A DNA stretch of 5,149 bases from an uncultured Anaeromassilibacillus sp. (lineage in GTDB: Bacteria; Bacillota; Clostridia; Oscillospirales; Acutalibacteraceae). Each line of letters starts with the position of its first letter. The first letter of the stretch is position 1. Position numbers and translations under genes: made by a program. Below the pieces are notes generated by a model. That model made no database searches. It was not told the origin of the DNA and saw nothing but the letters and a program-made list of their open reading frames with translations. The stretch covers positions 1 through 5,149 of the forward strand of contig CAMFTQ010000061.1 in NCBI GenBank assembly GCA_945988865.1, written 5' to 3'. Below, in pieces: positions 1 to 5,149 of this stretch.

Positions 1-4633
<4,633 letters not shown>

Positions 4634-4643
4634 AGGCGTATCA

Positions 4644-4649
4644 CTCCTT
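4644..4649 (-). promoter_or_regulatory. rpoB ribosome binding site
   Basis: The minus strand reads AAGGAG followed by TGATACGCCT and then the ATG at 4633, a spacing of 10 nt. This motif fixes the rpoB start, since none of the in-frame upstream ATG or GTG codons has a comparable Shine-Dalgarno sequence. Confidence 0.88.
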
Positions 4650-4663
4650 AAAATATATAAATT

Positions 4664-4694
4664 CCTTTGTCGCTTGCAGGTTAAGCGGCAAAAA
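4664..4694 (-). other. Imperfect stem-loop upstream of the rpoB ribosome binding site
   Basis: In the minus-strand RNA, CGCUU (4687-4683) pairs with AAGCG (4675-4671) around a 7-nt loop. After one C/A mismatch the stem continues as G-C, three U-A and two U-G pairs. It ends 14 nt before the Shine-Dalgarno sequence, so it could affect ribosome access or mRNA stability. It has mismatches and wobble pairs and is not followed by a U tract, so it is not a terminator. Function is unknown. Confidence 0.3.
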
Positions 4695-4714
4695 GACTGA
4701 CAAGACACCTTACG

Positions 4715-4770
4715 ACCGTTTAAGTAAAAGATTTTTTGCGAACCGGCAAGAAATTTTTCGCCGAAACGGT
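4715..4770 (-). repeat. Nested inverted repeats in the rpoB leader
   Basis: ACCGTTT (4715-4721) is the exact reverse complement of AAACGGT (4764-4770), 42 nt apart. Inside it, GCGAA (4738-4742) matches TTCGC (4757-4761), and an overlapping alternative pairs the segment 4731-4739 with 4746-4754 around the loop GAACCG, with one mismatch in the minus-strand RNA. The inner helices exclude each other, so the segment could fold in two ways under a common closing stem. No function can be assigned. Confidence 0.35.
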
Positions 4771-4771
4771 A

Positions 4772-4786
4772 ACAAAATTGTTTTGT
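4772..4786. repeat. Small inverted repeat ACAAAA-TTG-TTTTGT
   Basis: Six-base perfect arms surround a 3-nt loop. The stem is mostly A-T, so an RNA hairpin would be weak. It lies in the rpoB leader just beyond the plus-strand promoter-like sequence and may be chance in AT-rich DNA. Confidence 0.2.
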
Positions 4787-4795
4787 AAAAAACAC

Positions 4796-4825
4796 TTGAC
4801 AACTTTGTGTGATATGTGCTAATAT
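4796..4825 (+). promoter_or_regulatory. Predicted sigma-A promoter on the plus strand, facing the rpoB promoter
   Basis: The plus strand has a perfect -35 box TTGACA (4796-4801), an 18-bp spacer, and -10 box TAATAT (4820-4825) preceded by TGC, an extended -10 element. A start near 4832 is expected. It points rightward, against rpoB, so its transcript would overlap the first about 50 nt of the rpoB leader and cross the rpoB promoter. The match is as good as that of the rpoB promoter itself, but AT-rich DNA produces such matches by chance and no clear gene follows. Confidence 0.45.
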
Positions 4826-4830
4826 GCTTT

Positions 4831-4850
4831 TGTTAAAAAAATTTTTAACA
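4831..4850. repeat. AT-only near-palindrome with 9-bp arms
   Basis: TGTTAAAAA (4831-4839) and TTTTTAACA (4842-4850) are exact reverse complements separated by AA. The site lies between the two facing promoters, at about +34 to +53 of the predicted rpoB transcript and at the very start of the predicted plus-strand transcript. It could be a protein-binding dyad or an RNA hairpin with a small loop; neither is shown. Confidence 0.35.
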
Positions 4851-4889
4851 TATTTAGTGGTACATATCCCCATTATGGTGCATCTTAGC

Positions 4890-4918
4890 ATTTTAAGTCT
4901 TGTCAAGCAATTTGTCAA
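4890..4918 (-). promoter_or_regulatory. Predicted sigma-A promoter of rpoBC
   Basis: On the minus strand the -35 box TTGACA (4918-4913) is perfect, the spacer is 17 bp, and the -10 box TAAAAT (4895-4890) matches the consensus at five of six bases. Transcription would start near 4883. A second TTGACA (4906-4901) lies 12 bp further in, but its distance to the nearest other -10-like hexamer TAAGAT (4887-4882) is only 13 bp, too short. The position between a terminator-like hairpin and rpoB fits an operon-internal or independent promoter that lets rpoBC be expressed apart from upstream genes. Confidence 0.8.
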
Positions 4919-4936
4919 GACTTTTTTCTGTTTTTT
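4895..4936 (+). terminator. Possible intrinsic terminator for the plus-strand transcript, overlapping the rpoB -35 dyad
   Basis: AAGTCTTG (4895-4902) and CAAGACTT (4916-4923) are perfect 8-bp arms around a 13-nt loop, followed on the plus strand by T-rich sequence (T's at 4922-4927 and 4931-4936). That is the layout of a modest rho-independent terminator. The same bases are the tandem TTGACA region and A-tracts of the rpoB promoter read on the other strand, so the dyad may instead be an operator or a by-product of the duplicated -35 sequence. The stem has only three G-C pairs. Confidence 0.35.
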
Positions 4937-4948
4937 ACAGATTTTTTT
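4922..4948 (-). promoter_or_regulatory. Phased A-tracts (UP-element-like) upstream of the rpoB promoter
   Basis: Three runs of A on the minus strand (4942-4948, 4931-4936, 4922-4927) lie immediately upstream of the -35 box, about -39 to -65 from the predicted start, spaced about 9 to 12 bp centre to centre. This is the usual place and composition of an UP element contacted by the alpha-subunit C-terminal domains, and the phasing favours bent DNA. It is consistent with a strong, growth-linked promoter. The role is inferred. Confidence 0.55.
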
Positions 4949-4995
4949 ATGTATTTTCAGTTTTAATTCTAAAAAGTCAAAATAAAGCGATTTTT

Positions 4996-5010
4996 CTGTG
5001 CTTTTCACAG
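4996..5010. repeat. Short stem-loop CTGTG-CTTTT-CACAG
   Basis: Five-base perfect arms surround a 5-nt loop. It is the only structure seen between the rpoB promoter region and the strong hairpin at 5072-5120. It is too short for a confident role. Confidence 0.2.
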
Positions 5011-5065
5011 CAAAAGAAACACCCGACCAAGTTTATTCTTTTTGCAATCCACACGCATCAGCCGT

Positions 5066-5120
5066 AAAAATATTTTAGGGAACTTTTTTGAGTTTTTTCA
5101 TCAAAAAAGTTCCCTAAAAT
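5066..5120 (-). terminator. Strong hairpin with U tail, probable terminator of the upstream gene
   Basis: Two perfect 20-bp arms (5072-5091 and 5101-5120) surround a 9-nt loop. The arms carry GGGAAC/GTTCCC near the base and an A/T run near the loop. On the minus strand the stem is followed by A and then five U's (5070-5066), which favours termination of leftward transcription arriving from beyond 5149, commonly rplL in this gene order. The GC-rich block is separated from the U tail by five A-T pairs, which is not the ideal layout, so a processing site or a dispersed hairpin repeat are alternatives. No T-tract follows on the plus strand. Confidence 0.6.
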
Positions 5121-5149
5121 CTTATCCTATATTAACACCGAAAAGCTGT

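Larger units (their letters stand above)
4634..4883 (-). other. Predicted 5' leader of the rpoBC mRNA (about 250 nt)
   Basis: If transcription starts about 7 nt past the -10 box at 4890-4895, the first base is near 4883 and the untranslated leader is about 250 nt, long for a Clostridia mRNA. It is clearly more AT-rich than the genes. It contains a near-palindrome (4831-4850), a small stem ACAAAA-TTG-TTTTGT (4772-4786), a 7-bp inverted repeat (4715-4721 with 4764-4770) and an imperfect stem-loop just before the ribosome binding site (4664-4694). I do not recognise a known riboswitch or ribosomal-protein leader. The extent is inferred from the predicted promoter, not measured. Confidence 0.5.

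Noticed and set aside
4787..4810. A possible leader attenuator: GTGT/ACAC pairing followed by six U's on the minus strand.
   Set aside because: The stem is only 4 bp with an 11-nt loop, too weak for intrinsic termination.
4857..4883. A 9-codon leader peptide frame on the minus strand (MHHNGDMYH) starting at the predicted transcription start.
   Set aside because: It would be leaderless with no ribosome binding site, it is very short, and there is no run of regulatory codons.
4952..4980. A TTGACT hexamer on the minus strand (4980-4975) as an additional upstream rpoB promoter.
   Set aside because: At 17 bp the -10 position reads AAAATA, a poor match, and no better hexamer is found at 16 or 18 bp.
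4875..4985. A 36-aa hydrophobic open frame on the plus strand ([20 protein letters not shown]..., ending NSKKSK) downstream of the plus-strand promoter-like sequence, resembling a small membrane toxin.
   Set aside because: There is no Shine-Dalgarno sequence before the ATG. The hydrophobic composition follows from the T-tracts of the rpoB UP element, and the possible terminator at 4895-4936 would cut the message inside the frame.
5121..5149. Possible 3' end of an upstream gene such as rplL at the right edge.
   Set aside because: Only 29 nt are present. Minus-strand frames hit stops at once, but no residues match the usual L7/L12 C-terminus, so no call can be supported.

Overview
The window holds the front of the RNA polymerase beta/beta-prime operon of a low- to moderate-GC Gram-positive bacterium, read leftward (minus strand). 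The RpoB N-terminus (start [20 protein letters not shown]), the lack of the large proteobacterial beta insertions, the RpoC zinc-ribbon spacing and the strong AGGAGG-type ribosome binding sites all point to Firmicutes, class Clostridia. A Ruminococcus/Oscillospirales-type gut anaerobe is my guess, made from recall of family sequences and not from a search.

Layout, right to left along transcription. Positions 5121-5149 are too short to assign to a gene. Positions 5072-5120 form a perfect 20-bp inverted repeat with a short U tail on the minus strand, probably the terminator of whatever lies upstream (rplL would be usual). Positions 4986-5071 hold only a 5-bp stem-loop. Positions 4890-4948 carry a near-consensus sigma-A promoter (TTGACA, 17 bp, TAAAAT) with a second TTGACA in tandem and phased A-tracts upstream. 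An AT-rich leader of about 250 nt (4634-4883) follows, with several inverted repeats. rpoB (917-4633, 1238 aa, complete) is followed after 14 nt by rpoC (start at 902, first 300 residues, running off the left edge). The rpoB stop codon overlaps the rpoC Shine-Dalgarno sequence, so the two are co-transcribed and their translation is probably coupled. Together they make the beta and beta-prime subunits that form the catalytic cleft of RNA polymerase.

Both genes look intact and ordinary. All the classical rifampicin-contact residues of RpoB are the susceptible ones. The coding half holds no exciting new system. The part worth a second look is the 516-bp non-coding stretch 4634-5149. It contains a good plus-strand promoter-like sequence (4796-4825) pointing into the rpoB promoter, followed by a hairpin plus T-tract (4895-4936). 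Together these could define a short antisense RNA of about 95 nt opposite the start of the rpoB transcript. That is a hypothesis from sequence only. The same stretch is also open in the rpoB frame for 125 codons upstream of the chosen start, which is discussed below and judged most likely to be non-coding.
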